This document shows positions 21,527 through 33,600 of a stretch of DNA of 64,000 bases, piece by piece (the first letter of the stretch is position 1; every line of letters begins with the position of its first letter). The notes beneath the pieces are model-generated. The model saw nothing but the letters and a program-made list of their open reading frames with translations, did no database searches and was not told the DNA's origin. The position numbers were made by a program, and so were the translations under genes. The DNA is from Hemileia vastatrix (Eukaryota > Basidiomycota > Pucciniomycetes > Pucciniales > Zaghouaniaceae), in contig JASXTE010000017.1 in the NCBI GenBank assembly GCA_030280995.1, positions 24,333,998 through 24,397,997 of the forward strand, given 5' to 3'.

Positions 21527-23922
21527 AAAAAAGACAGACTCTCAAAAGAGCCTGAGCCGCACTCCAAAAAACCAGAGGCAGCACCCACTTCCTTCCTTCT
21601 CCTGCAGCAGTCCATGCACTGGCACATTGAAGATAAACCAGGCCTAGTCTCCCAACCATCCTCTCCAGGGGATGATAACCTCATGTGAAGCCTCCTTTCG
21701 TCTTCACCAGTCAACTCCAAACTGATTCCCACATCAAATTGATAACCTATTCTTGCCTGAAAATCCATCAAGAATGGCCCGCCCAAAACTGCTTTTACAT
21801 TACCTTTAGAAATGTAAAAATGAACCTTCCCTGAGGCTCCTCCAACATCTAACTTCACAAACTCTGAAGTTCCGACCAATTCAGTGACATGGCCACCGAT
21901 CCCTCTCAAATTCCCACCAATACCAGTTTTGATGGGGAGGCCCATATGAGTTGCCTCAAACAAAGAAATCAGGTTTATCTGAGAACCTGAATCCACCAAT
22001 GCCCTTGCCTCCCTGCCATTCAGAGTGACATTGACATATCCCAGAGGAGCAGAAAAATGAGTTTCCAACCCCTCACCAAACTTTTCAGCAGAATCACAAA
22101 TGTATTCTACCTCACCAGAAGAAACCCTTCTCCTGGTCAACAACTTCTTCTGCCTATCAGCCAACCCTGGACTGATAGCATACAATTCCCCATAAGATAG
22201 TGAAACCTGACCCTGGTTCATTCTTTCCAGGACAGAGTCCATAACATTAACTTTACCAGACACTACTGGCCTCTCAAAGTGAGGTCTTTGCTTCACCACC
22301 TTGGTCCTAGAAGATTCTTGAGGACCAGCACCACCAACAGATTTACCATTAACAGGAACCAAACCAGATTTTTCACCAGAACCTCTGACTCCAACAGGCT
22401 TTGGCAATGAAGCCAAAGGGACATCCTCCTCAGAATCAGAATCCACCTCCATTGCCATTGGCTCACCATTCAGGTCCAATGCACCAAAACTAGGGGGGCC
22501 CATTTCAGCCATACCCTTCTGCATCTTGTACAGCTCCTCTTTGCTGTACCTTTTCCTAGCTGCACTTAGCTTAGGATCACCCTTTGAAGCATTTGGCTTT
22601 GGTTGGGCCTGAGAACTGCTCTTAGGCCTACCAACCTTCCCTGCTTCCACATCATAAACACTAGCCAAGCATTCACCACTTGACTGTCCACCACAAGAAT
22701 ACAACTCCAAACCACCAAAAGAAGTAAAAAAAGAGACCTTATTGACCTCCTTCCCCTTTCCCTTGACGTCCTCATCTACCTTAACAGAAGACTTCTCCTG
22801 ATCAGGAATCTCCTCAAACCTTGGCCTCCTTTGATTGAGACCACCTCTTCTCCTGACCAAATCAACAGGAGCCTGCCCCTCACTGGGGTTCACAAAAGAA
22901 CCATCAGGGAACTTAAAATCCCTGCCATCAAAATCCACTTTTCCTTCAGACACATCTCTGTTCAATGCCCAACAATCATTGGACCTGTGCCCCCTCCTAC
23001 TGCAATAAGAGCAAACCCAAGGATCACTCCTACCAGCCCTTCTTTCAAAGTCTCTTGGCTGAGAAGGTGCCTTATTAACCTTCTTGGCCTCTTGGACAAA
23101 AATGTGCAGCTGTTTTGTCAGATCAGCCAGCTGCTCCACCATTGGGTCCCTCTCCTGTTTGGGAACCTGCACCAAATTCTTCTCCTCCTTCTTCTCCCTA
23201 ACTTCCTCTTCAGCCAAAGCCTCACTGACTTTGCTGACATACTTGGCACACCCCTCCTGATAGGTGTCCACAGCCAATAACTTCAAATGGGCCTCAACAG
23301 CCTCCTTCACCTTATCCAAGGCAGGCAACTTCTGATCCCCATTAGAAAGAGTTTTCATCAATTCCTTTCTTGACAACTCCTTCAACACATCCATCCTGAC
23401 ATCTCTAGCCAGGGCAGACCAAAAAACATCTTTGGCAGCATTTTCATGTGCCAGCTCCTCCACTTCCACCAAGTATTCCACCACAGGATCAAACTGTAGC
23501 AGAAACTTCCTGTAACTATGTAAGTTACCAACACCACCATAAGATTTCCATTCACTGACAACCTTGTTCAAGTCTACCATAGTGAACCTGACACCCCATC
23601 TATCCACCATTTCCCTACACAACAATTTCCAATCCCTCTTCTTGTAGCCAGACATGGCCACAATCTCCTTCTCCACTGACCTATCACCAATGAAGAAGAT
23701 AATCTGCTTCACCATGTCCAGGTAGGAAGCACCATCCACCCCAGCAGCAGTTTCATACTTCTCTAGAAACCACTTGACATCCTCCCCATTAAACTTGGTA
23801 CCATCCCAAGTTTTAATCCTCACACACTCCCTAAACATCACAGAAGGAGGACCATTCCCCCCACTGACAGTCACCACAGGAATAGCAGAACCAGAAGCCA
23901 TTCCTCCTGACCAAAACACCAA
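21520..23922 (-). CDS. gag: Element A Gag with C-terminal aspartic protease
   Basis: An open frame of 800 codons; the ATG at 23901 (MASGSAIP) is a likelier start than the first ATG at 23922, since it aligns better with the Gag start of element B. The capsid-like N-terminal region includes TWDGTKFNGEDVKWF. The CCHC knuckle C-S-Y-C-S-R-R-G-H-R-S-N-D-C is near residues 303-316. A disordered middle follows, with an acidic DSDSEED run. The protease has ALVDSGSQINLIS near residue 643. The frame is intact, so Gag could still be made even though pol is broken. It packages RNA and, via the fused protease, would process the polyprotein. Confidence 0.93.
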   Translation of the reverse strand: MVFWSGGMASGSAIPVVTVSGGNGPPSVMFRECVRIKTWDGTKFNGEDVKWFLEKYETAAGVDGASYLDMVKQIIFFIGDRSVEKEIVAMSGYKKRDWKLLCREMVDRWGVRFTMVDLNKVVSEWKSYGGVGNLHSYRKFLLQFDPVVEYLVEVEELAHENAAKDVFWSALARDVRMDVLKELSRKELMKTLSNGDQKLPALDKVKEAVEAHLKLLAVDTYQEGCAKYVSKVSEALAEEEVREKKEEKNLVQVPKQERDPMVEQLADLTKQLHIFVQEAKKVNKAPSQPRDFERRAGRSDPWVCSYCSRRGHRSNDCWALNRDVSEGKVDFDGRDFKFPDGSFVNPSEGQAPVDLVRRRGGLNQRRPRFEEIPDQEKSSVKVDEDVKGKGKEVNKVSFFTSFGGLELYSCGGQSSGECLASVYDVEAGKVGRPKSSSQAQPKPNASKGDPKLSAARKRYSKEELYKMQKGMAEMGPPSFGALDLNGEPMAMEVDSDSEEDVPLASLPKPVGVRGSGEKSGLVPVNGKSVGGAGPQESSRTKVVKQRPHFERPVVSGKVNVMDSVLERMNQGQVSLSYGELYAISPGLADRQKKLLTRRRVSSGEVEYICDSAEKFGEGLETHFSAPLGYVNVTLNGREARALVDSGSQINLISLFEATHMGLPIKTGIGGNLRGIGGHVTELVGTSEFVKLDVGGASGKVHFYISKGNVKAVLGGPFLMDFQARIGYQFDVGISLELTGEDERRLHMRLSSPGEDGWETRPGLSSMCQCMDCCRRRKEVGAASGFLECGSGSFESLSFLE
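21526..21532 (-). promoter_or_regulatory. Probable -1 frameshift heptamer and TAATG overlap, gag/pol of A
   Basis: On the minus strand gag reads TCT TTT TTA GAG TAA. T-TTT-TTA is a canonical slippery heptamer in the correct register. The gag stop TAA (21520-21522) also overlaps an ATG in the pol frame (TAATG, ATG at 21518-21520), so termination-reinitiation is an alternative. Element B keeps the slippery site but not the ATG, which favours frameshifting. Confidence 0.7.
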
Positions 23923-23971
23923 AAAGAGCCAACCAAAGAAAACAGAGATTCCAAAGAACTAGCAAGTTCCA

Positions 23972-23988
23972 CCCCACGTTGGGCGCCA
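23972..23988 (-). other. Primer binding site of element A (tRNA-Lys)
   Basis: Plus strand CCCCACGTTGGGCGCCA equals the 3' end of tRNA-Lys with CCA, 4 nt inside the 5' LTR. Identical to the site in element B. Confidence 0.85.
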
Positions 23989-23992
23989 GAAA

Positions 23993-25082
23993 TGTAGACA
24001 ATCCTATAGTACTAGCTATAGGCCTTGACCAAGGGAGTTGGAGAAAAACCAGAGAGAAAATCCCCTGTCCCTTTAGAAAAATAAGTGAGATTTACTTGCT
24101 AAAGTAAGTTGGTTCCTGTTTTGCTAAAGCTCCTATTTAACACACTTGACTGCTTGATGAGCCAAGAAAGTAGTCCCCAGATAGACTACCTGACCAAAGA
24201 ACTGAAATGTAGAACAAAGTCCACACCAGAGACAGCAAAGATACTTGATGTAGGCTGCAAATCCACACCAGAGACAGCAATAATACTTGCTATAGCTTGC
24301 AAGACTATAACAGAGAAAACAGTTGCCAAAGTTAAGTTAAATGAAGAACTCACTTGCAACAAACACAGCCAATTGTGGCCAGAAACAGTGAAAACTGAGT
24401 GAGGAACAATGAGATCACCTCCGGATGGTTGTATGATGATTAAGGTTGCCCCAAACTGTCTTATTCACTATGTACACACAGACCACTAACTAAGAGCCCA
24501 TGCGCACCCACCAATCTGGCGCCTGTACCTGCCAAATTGCATAAAAAACCTCCTGGAGCGCTCCCCAACCTCCTAAAACAGAGGCAGGCGGGCCGCCCGA
24601 CGTCGGAGATGCCGCCTGAAGCGGCCCGGCCTCCCTGAAGCCAGAAAACCAATAAAAACCACCAATCTACTTAGAAAAATTAGCTACAACTACTAAAACC
24701 TTTAAAACACGGAATTTCACTATAACAACATTGAGACATGAAATATAGAGAAAAATTAGCTCTATCCAACGGTACTAAGCACTTAACCCTAAGACTTAAG
24801 GTTAGCCCGTAAAACACGAAAAACAAAATTAAAAAGCAATCTTTTATAAATGAAAAATGAGGAAATGACCCCTTAAAACTCAGATTATGAAAAATGTCTT
24901 CAAGACATAAAATATAGAGAAACACCAGGGCTATCCAATGATAGTACCCACATACCCGCAGACCAAATATCCACGGAATAAAACCAGAAAAATACCAAAT
25001 TCCTTAACAGATGTCAATTAAGACATGCACAAACAGTGCCAAATCACACAACAAAGGCCCCTGCCAATGTTGGAAGACCACA
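23993..25082 (-). repeat. Element A 5' LTR (right copy)
   Basis: 1090 bp, beginning TGTAGACA and ending GACCACA, followed by the ACGT duplication at 25083-25086. It differs from the split left LTR by scattered substitutions and small indels, so A is older than a brand-new insertion. The GC-rich patch is at 24582-24632. Confidence 0.94.
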
Positions 25083-25410
25083 ACGTCAACCCCCTTAATC
25101 CTTCACTGACCATTCCGTCCATGCTCACTACCCCTTAATAACCCACAGACATTTCATGAACCTTTTAATGTACTATTATATTAACTATTGCGCTTTGCGT
25201 CGCTTATTGGAAAAAAGACTAAGACACACTATTGAGAGATTGACTAATTCAGATTTAGAGTTTTAGGCTAGCATGATTGAATAGCGAGTACACAAAGGAA
25301 AGTCGCAGTTGCTATGGAGAGTTGCTTTCTGCGCTTCGAGTATGGATTTGAACCCTTTAGTATTGATTTAATGAGCTACTTTTGCCTCGAGTGTCATGTG
25401 GCGCATGACA
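25083..25410 (-). mobile_element. C-family LTR, right fragment
   Basis: Continues 1-168 after element A; matches 39121-39448 and ends GCATGACA like the complete C LTRs. It is inserted in, or abuts, the family D protease remnant that begins at 25411. Confidence 0.85.
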
Positions 25411-27929
25411 GACATAACCATGTAGATGTTTAAAGAAAAAAGCAGCTTTGTATCTACCAATTGGGTGTATTATTTATCCAAAACCTCTCCAATTTTTACT
25501 TTGAAGGGATTCAAACTTTGACTTATTATCACTTTCAATTTTCTGCAATGTATTTTCAGAAACAACAGAACCAGCAGCTCCTGTGTCCAATACTATATTT
25601 ACATTTTCTCCAGAAATGATTTCTGGAACTGTGATAGATGTCATTTTTAATTTAAAATCTTGTATATCCTTAATGATTTCAGCATCCTAAAATTCATTAA
25701 AGCTTCTTTGAGTCCATATTTAATATTGGATTTTCAAAGATGGACAAATCATCTTCCAACATACAAACTTCTTTTTCATCACTATATGAGATATTACTGT
25801 CATAATCACTTGAATCTTTACTTTTTCCTGTTTAATTTTCAGATTCTTTCTGATTTTCAACAATATTTATATTTTTCTCACATTTGTGACCTTTAAAACA
25901 AGGCTTATTACATTTTTAACAAGTATTAGCCTCATACTTTTTAGGTACTACAGGTGCAGTAGGTTTTTTCTGCTTTTCCTGAAGTGTATTTGAATTCTAA
26001 TTTTTCACAGGTTCATTATTTTGTTTATAAGTGGTTTATCTTGCTACATACTTATGGTTCAATAATATTTCATTACAAATATTAATAAATTCAGAGTATT
26101 AATTAACCATAATTTTTCTAGCTAAAACAATGTCTCATACAGATATAGGTAATTTATATATTATTTTATCTTTCCATGGGTTAAAATCTATATTTGGCTC
26201 AGAAGCTTTCAATATTTTATATGAATTAATTAAAAATACCATTTGTTTGTCACCATTTAATAGATTATACGTAGTTTTCTCATATAATCTTTGCTGAGTT
26301 AGTCAGAATTTAGAACCTCCAAATATTTTTCAATCAGGTGTTTCCATTTAGCCCAAAAGAAATCTTTACCCTCACTTAATACAGTTTCAAACCATAATCA
26401 AGCAACATCCTTAAATAAAGAAATCAGTTTTGATGTTATTTCTTCATCTGGTAACTTATATGAGAATTTTAAGTTATCAATTCTTTGAATAAAATGCTAC
26501 CAATCAGGGCTGGCTTTCCCATCATAAGTTGGGTACTGATCAATATTTGGCCACCTCTTTTGATTGGATTTAATCTCACTAATCTAAGGTAAATTCAATA
26601 ACTCATTCACTCTGGATAAACAGTCTTGTATTTCCTCTTGCACGGATTTTTGACTTACATTTGTCTTCTCAGACTTGAAATTTCCACCAAATGGTTTTAC
26701 ATGTGGTGGAATTGAAAATGATTGAGAGTAATTTTTTCAACTGAAAGTATTATTATTATACTGAGTATACTGATAATTATCCTTATTCATTAGAAGATTG
26801 GCAATTTCAATCTTGACCTTTGTTAATTTTTGTAACAGATCAGAGAAACTATGATTTGTTTTTGCAAAAGATAACTTTTTCTTGATTCAAATTATAATTA
26901 ATGTGCTTCATACAATTTTTCTAACTCACACAATTTGTTTAAAAGGTCACTATATTTATTACTTAAAGAATCATATTTTAGAGTTAGAGCCAAGTGTTCT
27001 TTCTCTAATTGTTTATTTCTTGTTGCCAATTAAGAAATATTCAATGTCAAGGACCAAATTGTTTCACTTGTGAGCTTAATTTTTTGTTCCTCAAACTCAT
27101 TCATTCTATTCTATAATGCTGAAAAAATTCTATGAAAATTTGGATTATTATTAAAATACTCTACATCTTCCTTCTCACATTATTCACTATTTTTTAAGTC
27201 TCTCAACTCACTAGTAAGCGGTGGAATCTGAGGGTTAATTGTATTATTATTGTAAATAGTACTATTGTTATTAACAAAAGATAAATCAGGTGTATCTACA
27301 TCAAAAGCTAATTGTCTTAAGTCCTCCTCAATTTTCTGGACAGATTATACATCATTAACATTACCTACATTGTAATCATTAGTATCTTGTTCAATTTGAG
27401 GGGGTAATCTACTTACAAAGAGATAGGAGAAAGCCCTGAAATTTGGGGCTTTTGCTTTCCTCTGTAAGGATGAGCTGAGGTTGTCTGGTGAGGGGGTGGA
27501 TCCCTGTTGCAATTGTGGCTTGACCAATGCTGATGGAACCAATCCCACTTCCATTTCTCTAACAAGATCTCCTCCTGGGACCGAGTTGATCCTTTTTGGG
27601 TAGGGGGTTGCTGGTTTGGCTTCCCTCCCTTTAAATCTGCTAAAGTTTGGTCCATTTGCTGAAATCCCACCTTATTGTTGTCTTGCAGCTGTTACACCTC
27701 CTTGAGAATGGAAGATCTGGAGTCCTCTAGTTTCAGAACCTTTTTGGCCAGATGAGAAAGTTGATCCTGAAGAGGAGGTGAACTCTTTTTTATAGGTATC
27801 TAACTCTAATAAGGCCTCCTTTTCCTCTATGCTCATTGCTTCTGGCTGTGTGTATGTCTGCCCTTCCAAAGTGATGTCCTGGAACAGTGTTTTTAGCTTC
27901 AGACCTGGTGTTAAAGGCAGGTTTATCAC
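25411..27929 (-). pseudogene. Family D gag-protease remnant, minus strand
   Basis: Many stops, but order is clear when read leftwards. An N-terminal part at 27929-27413 has EKWKWDWFHQHW and HPYRGK. A coiled-coil-like stretch follows (27350-26870). A capsid-like part (26700-26100) includes TQQRLYEKTTYNLLNGDK. A zinc knuckle lies at about 25873-25930 (C-x-K-C-N-K-P-C-F-K-G-H-K-C, the CX2C...GHXC type with one Cys lost to a stop). A protease is at about 25660-25411 with VLDTGAAGSVVSENTL. The plus-strand copy at 36699-48680 shows the same domains. The GHXC knuckle and DTGA motif fit gypsy-type Gag-Pro. No pol follows, because the C-family LTR cuts it off. Confidence 0.72.
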
Positions 27930-30111
27930 TTACATTATCCTGTAGAGCACTCATCATAAATGTAATAACTATTCTTCACATCTTCAAAAGAAGAAACCTT
28001 TATGGTAATTAGTGGACAAAATATATTAGTGATATAATTACTAATAAAAGCACTGGAGCTTACCTTGGGTTTATATCTTTATTTATTTAAATAAAATATA
28101 AGAAAAATAAAAAAAATATATAAAAATTAAATAATAAGTTTAGCTAGACCTTAATAAGGGTGAATAATTAGCTTACAAATTGTATTGGGTGTTATATTGG
28201 TGACCAATAACCAAGTTAAATTGGTTTTATATTGGGTACAGTTACTACTGTAAATACCTAATTATTTTACAAAAAATAGTAAATTTATTAAAAGGGTTCT
28301 TTTCCAAAGTCACTGAGATATTATGATCAACTAATCTGCTGCAAACCCAAATATTTGGTTTGTATGAGATATACTAGAGTAAAAATCATGTCCTAAGTGT
28401 TATACTAAATATTAAGTAATAATTAAGGAAAGACTCCCGATTGTAAGAGTATGCTGTTATCTAAGTATGATTTAATAGTAAACATTAATGGTCATACTAC
28501 TAATTGATAAATTATTTAGTGATCAAACTAGAGGGGAAGGCTAAAAAAATAGTTATTCTCAATATAAATTTACAATACTTGGATTTTTATGTGTGCTAGT
28601 GGTTGAAAATAGATAAATAAAATATAGTTATAGCTTATATAAAGATAATATCAATTTATAAATGCTTTAAAATAAATTTATTTATGATAATAATTGTTTT
28701 TTAGTGTTCATTTGAATTTTAGTGGGATATTTATCTGCAATAACCTGTCAAATCCCCCCTTACTTATTCCAAAATCCACTGGAGTGCACAGACCTTCAAT
28801 CCAGATGATGTCACTACTATCCCCAGCAATTAAATCACTTTGAGGGCCCATAAGCTCCCCATAGCATCCACTTCAAGCAGGTTCAACACCCAGACCTCCA
28901 GGAAGGACCCTCCATCACAATTAATGATATCACAGACCCATACCATAAATAGAATAAACAGATAAAAGCGGATACCATAAAGAAACAGGTAAAATAACTC
29001 ATCAAAAGAGTATATAATGAGAACCAAAGCATATAAAGGGACCAAATCAAGTTTCCAAGCCCCCAATAACATCCTCAAGCATCCATACTAACCCAGTAAT
29101 CATATCTCACCCTATAAATCACTGAAAATCCATCAAAGGAAGCAGATAAAGTTATCCAAACTGGATATATATGCCTGAAAAAGTTGTTTATACTTGTTTA
29201 GGCATTTTGAGTCCACTGAATACTTCCATATGACCTATAATAAACAGAGAAACAAGGTTTATAGGCTATTTAGAGGTTAAACCCCACTTATAGACCTAAA
29301 TATACATAATTAGGGGTATCAAAGTTAGAAATTTGTAGTTATTTAAAAGGCATTTCACAACACAAAAAGAAATCCACAAACTTGACATTAATTCTCAGTA
29401 AAAAGGTGTTTTGGGGGCACAATATGGCCTATTTTAAAAAATAACCATGGTTGATTTGGTGGAAAAAAGAGGTATTTTGAAATGTAAGATTTCTAACTTT
29501 GATACCCCCCAATATAACTACATATTTCGCTGAATATGAGGTTTATGTATACATATAAGCTTATGTATGTCTATAATTACTTAATATCACTTAAGATAAG
29601 TATATTATGACTCCATTAACACGTTAATAGGTATTTTAAGGCTATTAATAAGCTATTTAAACTACTATAAGTAATATAATAGTGTAATAGTTATATATAT
29701 AAGTATTATAAACTTAATTTTAACTTATAAGCTAAATTTAATTAAGGTTATCTTATTTTAAACATAAGGATTAATCTGTCTTGGGGATACCTAGGCTGAA
29801 ATTTTCATTGTTTTATGTGAAAAACAAGAAATGTGCTATAAATCACCTAAAGGTTAGCTATATGTGCTGTAAATTTAATAATATTTAAAATGCAATTTTA
29901 CAGATCAATTTTTATTAATTAGGAATATTGATTTGGATACTCAAATGCACAAAAATAACACATATCAAATTTGGTGTTTTTTATGTCAGAAATGGCTTCT
30001 GTGTACTGGCCACATGATGCCTGCATTTTTTCCATGTGAATAGCTTCATTTTTAAAAAATATAGCTTTTTCAAATTATAATTACCACACATTATACTCCC
30101 ACTGTGGGGAA
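27930..30111. other. AT-rich noncoding DNA between family D remnant and copia element F
   Basis: No convincing coding signal on either strand. It contains the 20-bp inverted repeat described separately (29313-29508). It is probably old transposon or 5' flanking sequence, continuous with 35197 onward before copia F inserted. Confidence 0.5.
29313..29508. mobile_element. MITE-like element with 20-bp terminal inverted repeats
   Basis: 29313-29332 (GGGGTATCAAAGTTAGAAAT) is the exact reverse complement of 29489-29508. The ~196-bp interval is noncoding and A/T-rich. No clear target duplication is visible, so assignment to a DNA transposon family is not possible. Confidence 0.5.
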
Positions 30112-30606
30112 TGTTGAGATACTATCTGAATACCATTATTTCATACTTTAAGTTATTTACCTATATATATATATATATATTTCTGTCATTGTTAAAGCAT
30201 TACTTTTTATCACCATTTATATGCATACCCTAACTTGAGTACATTTAAGAATGAATGCTCAATCCTGAGTTGGCATTCACTCCTTCCTTTTTACTGCTCA
30301 ACACTTTCCCATTGCTCACCTTTTTCTTTCTCTCAGTCTTTATTCTCTTTTATTTCATTTTATCTTTTGTCCTCTGTTGTTCTCTGTCCTCCCTCATCCC
30401 ACTCTGTCCATTTTCCATTGTCCTTAAGTCCTTATTTATCCAACTTTATCTCTCTTCATTATTATCAGGTAAAAAATTTTATTCTCTTTTATTTCATTTT
30501 ATCTTTTGTCCTCTGTTGTCCTCTGTCCTCCCTCATCCCACTCTGTCCATTGTCCATTGTCCTTAAGTTCTTATTTATCTAACTTTATCTCTCTTCATTA
30601 TTATCA
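30112..30606 (+). repeat. Element F 5' LTR
   Basis: Contains an internal direct duplication of ~147 bp (units from about 30332 and 30479, each CT-rich and ending CTCTTCATTATTATCAGG), also present in the right LTR. The CT-rich open frames here are low complexity rather than genes. Confidence 0.88.
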
Positions 30607-30623
30607 GGGTTATGGGCCCAGAG
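30607..30623 (+). other. Primer binding site of element F (internal part of tRNA-iMet)
   Basis: GGGTTATGGGCCCAGAG directly after the LTR matches the complement of the anticodon stem-loop of initiator tRNA-Met. Known copia elements of Drosophila are primed by a tRNA-iMet fragment at this same region, so a half-tRNA primer is likely. Confidence 0.65.
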
Positions 30624-30645
30624 CCCCTGCATTAAAGCCGAACTT

Positions 30646-33600
30646 GTGACTCCTCTATCTATCAACACTGTTTCTTCTTCACCTACCTCATCACACACAG
30701 CTATTCCAGGAGTGGCTTCAGCATCTGAGCAAATTCCTGTACCAAACTTCTCATATTTTCAAGATACATCTAAATATTCTGAAATAAAAGGTATCGAGAA
30801 GCTCAATAACAAAAACTACAGTACGTGGAAAACAGACATCAAATATGCGCTTACTGTACAAAATCTTGATTAATTCTCAACAGAAGATTGCCCTGTACCT
30901 ATTGATCCTGATCTATTAAATATTTTCAAAATTTATCAAAGGCAGACTAATACTATAATCAAGATGTTCATGGACAGACCTAATCAGCATAAATTAATAG
31001 TGGAAAATGATCTAGTGGAGCCTGCTCAATTATGGAAATGAATTAAAGAACACTATTCTTCCCAGTCAAGTCAAAATTTCTCATTCGCTATAAGCCAACT
31101 TTTCAAGATTAAATTTACTGAAAGTAATCTACTTGCGGCAATGAGCGAATTCAGAGGGATGATGAAACTCCTCAGAGAAGTTGCTCCTGATCTCTTTAAA
31201 GAAAATATACTCTCTTATATTATGGGCAACTATGTTCTGAATTTACTTCCTGAATCATACCAAACTGCTGAAACCATCATTTTGAGCAAGTACGACATTA
31301 CAAATCAAAGGCCCACTATTGAAAACCTTTTCTTGGATATTGAAACTTAAATCACTTGACAAAAATCACTCAAACTGAGGACTACTGGTAATGTCTTGGC
31401 AGTGGACTCCAAGACAAACCTTTATGCACAAAAGGAAAACACAACATGTTGGAACCACACTCTGAGTCATCCTGTTTTCAACTCTATCCAGAAAAGAGGG
31501 ATGAGTTTCTAAAAAGGAAGAAAGAAAGGCAAAACCACAATAGTGATAGCTCCAACAAAGTTTTATCTGTTATCAGTGATCTACCACAAAATCATGCCAT
31601 TTTGGAAAGTGGCGCTTCCTTTTCAGGCTTCAATAATAAAAATTTCTTTAACTCTTATCATAACTCTAAAACCTCTTTGTCAATGGCTAATGGAAATGAG
31701 CTAACAGCCCTTGGACAAGGCAAAGCTCAATTTTTGTCAACTTTTGGACATAAATTTTGTATTGACAATGCACTGTATTCCCCTACTGTCAAAGCAAATC
31801 TCATTTCACTAGTTGATATCTTACAAGATGGCTGGTATATTATTAACAACAAGACAATTTAAAATTAAAAATAAAGATTCCAATCTTGTAGAGTGTTCCT
31901 CCAAGGGTCAAATACTTACTTTTCCTTTAATTGAAAATCAACTACAACACTCCATTAGTAGTGTTACTTCAATGGACAACAGGCTCAAACTTCTTCATCA
32001 TAACCATGGCCACCCTAATAACCAAACCATGGAGAAGCTTTTCCCAGGTTTAAACTTTTCTAAATTTTCTTGTAAAACTTGTGCATTAGCCAAGGCTCAT
32101 GTACTACCTTTTTATGTGACTTTTCCAACTCCCAAAAACCCACTTGATGTCATTCACATGGACTTTTGTCGACCAATAACTCCCAAATCTAAAGGTGGAA
32201 AATCTTATTTCTTCCAAATAGTTGACAGCTAATCTCAATACAGACATGTTCAATTTCTTCAACTAAAATCCAAAACTTTTTAATCATACAAAGATTTTGA
32301 AACTTTGGTCAAGAATCAATTAGAGCAAAGAGTCAAATGTATTGTATCTGAAAACAGAGGGGAATTTGACAATTTATCAATGAAAAATCATATCAAAAAG
32401 AAAGTTATTGTTCATTTTTTACTGCCCCCTATACTCCACAAAACAATCCTATTGCGGAGAGGGGAAATCTCTCAATAGTTGAAAAAGAAAAATTCTTACT
32501 CATTGAATCTGGTCTAGATTTTCACTGGTGGGCTGAAGCCGTCAACACTGCCACTTATCTACATAATATCCTTCCATCCTCAGCCCTAGAGAACAACAAG
32601 ACCCCATGGGAACTTTGGTACAAGAATTAAAAAAGGCCCACTAATTTATGTCACTTTGGCTCAGACGTCATCTACAACTTACAAAAACTTAAACGTTTGG
32701 GAAAGTTTGAAAAGAGTGGAGAAGAAAGTATATTCTTGGGGTATTGTGAAGGGCATGTTAATTACTGCCTCTATTCTCCTAAAGCCAATTCAATAATTAC
32801 AACTCACGACATTAAATTCTTGAATACTTTTACTTTGTTGCACAAGATATCTAAAGGGGAATCAATTGAAACACTACAGTTCCCTGACTTGACTCTCAAT
32901 ATTAGCTTCAATTTCAATCCAGCAAGCGATCAATTACCTGATACTGATCCTGTTCAAGAACCCTCGTCTCCTATTTATGAAATTCCTGAAATGGAAGAAA
33001 CTCCTCCTAATCAATCCAATCTTAAACATTACGCCTACGTACCTGAAGATACCAGAGCCTCAAAAGAGATATCCTCCAAAATCAATCCCTCAAACATTCT
33101 GTCCATAAAACGCAGAGCCAATGTTTCCTGCATGATTGTAAACCCATTTGATACTCCACAAAACTACTATCAAGCTGTTAATTCTGCTAAAATTGATGAG
33201 TGGGTCAAAGCCATTAACTCTGAGCTAGACAGTATCCATAATCACAGCGTTTGGGAAGAAACTTCTATTCCTCCTAATAATCACTTTATAGGGTCAACGT
33301 GGACCTTCAAAAAGAAGAAAGATTCTGAAGGGAATATTTTCAAGTACAAAGCAAGACTGTTTGCACAAGGTTTTTCTCAAATTGAAGGAATTGAATATAA
33401 TGAAACATATGCTCCAACTGGACAACTTGCCACTCTTTGCTTTTTACTTGGCCTTGCTGCCTATAGAGATTGGGATCTGTGTCAGATGGACGTAAAATCA
33501 GCATTTATTCATGGTCATCTAGATGAAGACATATATCTTTGATTTCTAAATGTATATATCCCACAAAATTCCAATGGTTTTCTTCACCTCAAATAATCAC

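Larger units (their letters stand above)
169..25082 (-). mobile_element. Element A: Ty3/gypsy-like LTR retrotransposon, hosting nested element B
   Basis: The element runs on the minus strand: 5' LTR 23993-25082, tRNA-Lys primer site, gag-protease, pol, long 3' noncoding region, polypurine tract, 3' LTR. The 3' LTR is interrupted by element B (169-1136 plus 12908-13030). LTRs begin TGTAGACA and end in CA, and the 4-bp ACGT flanks the whole structure. Without B it is about 13.1 kb. Gag is an open frame. Pol has two in-frame stops, so this copy is probably not autonomous, although its domains look intact. Plus-strand (antisense) genes lie between pol and the 3' LTR. Confidence 0.93.

Noticed and set aside
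30235..30582. Open frames in the copia F LTR, repeated at 34825
   Set aside because: CT-rich low-complexity LTR sequence giving Ser/Leu/Phe strings; present because the LTR is duplicated.
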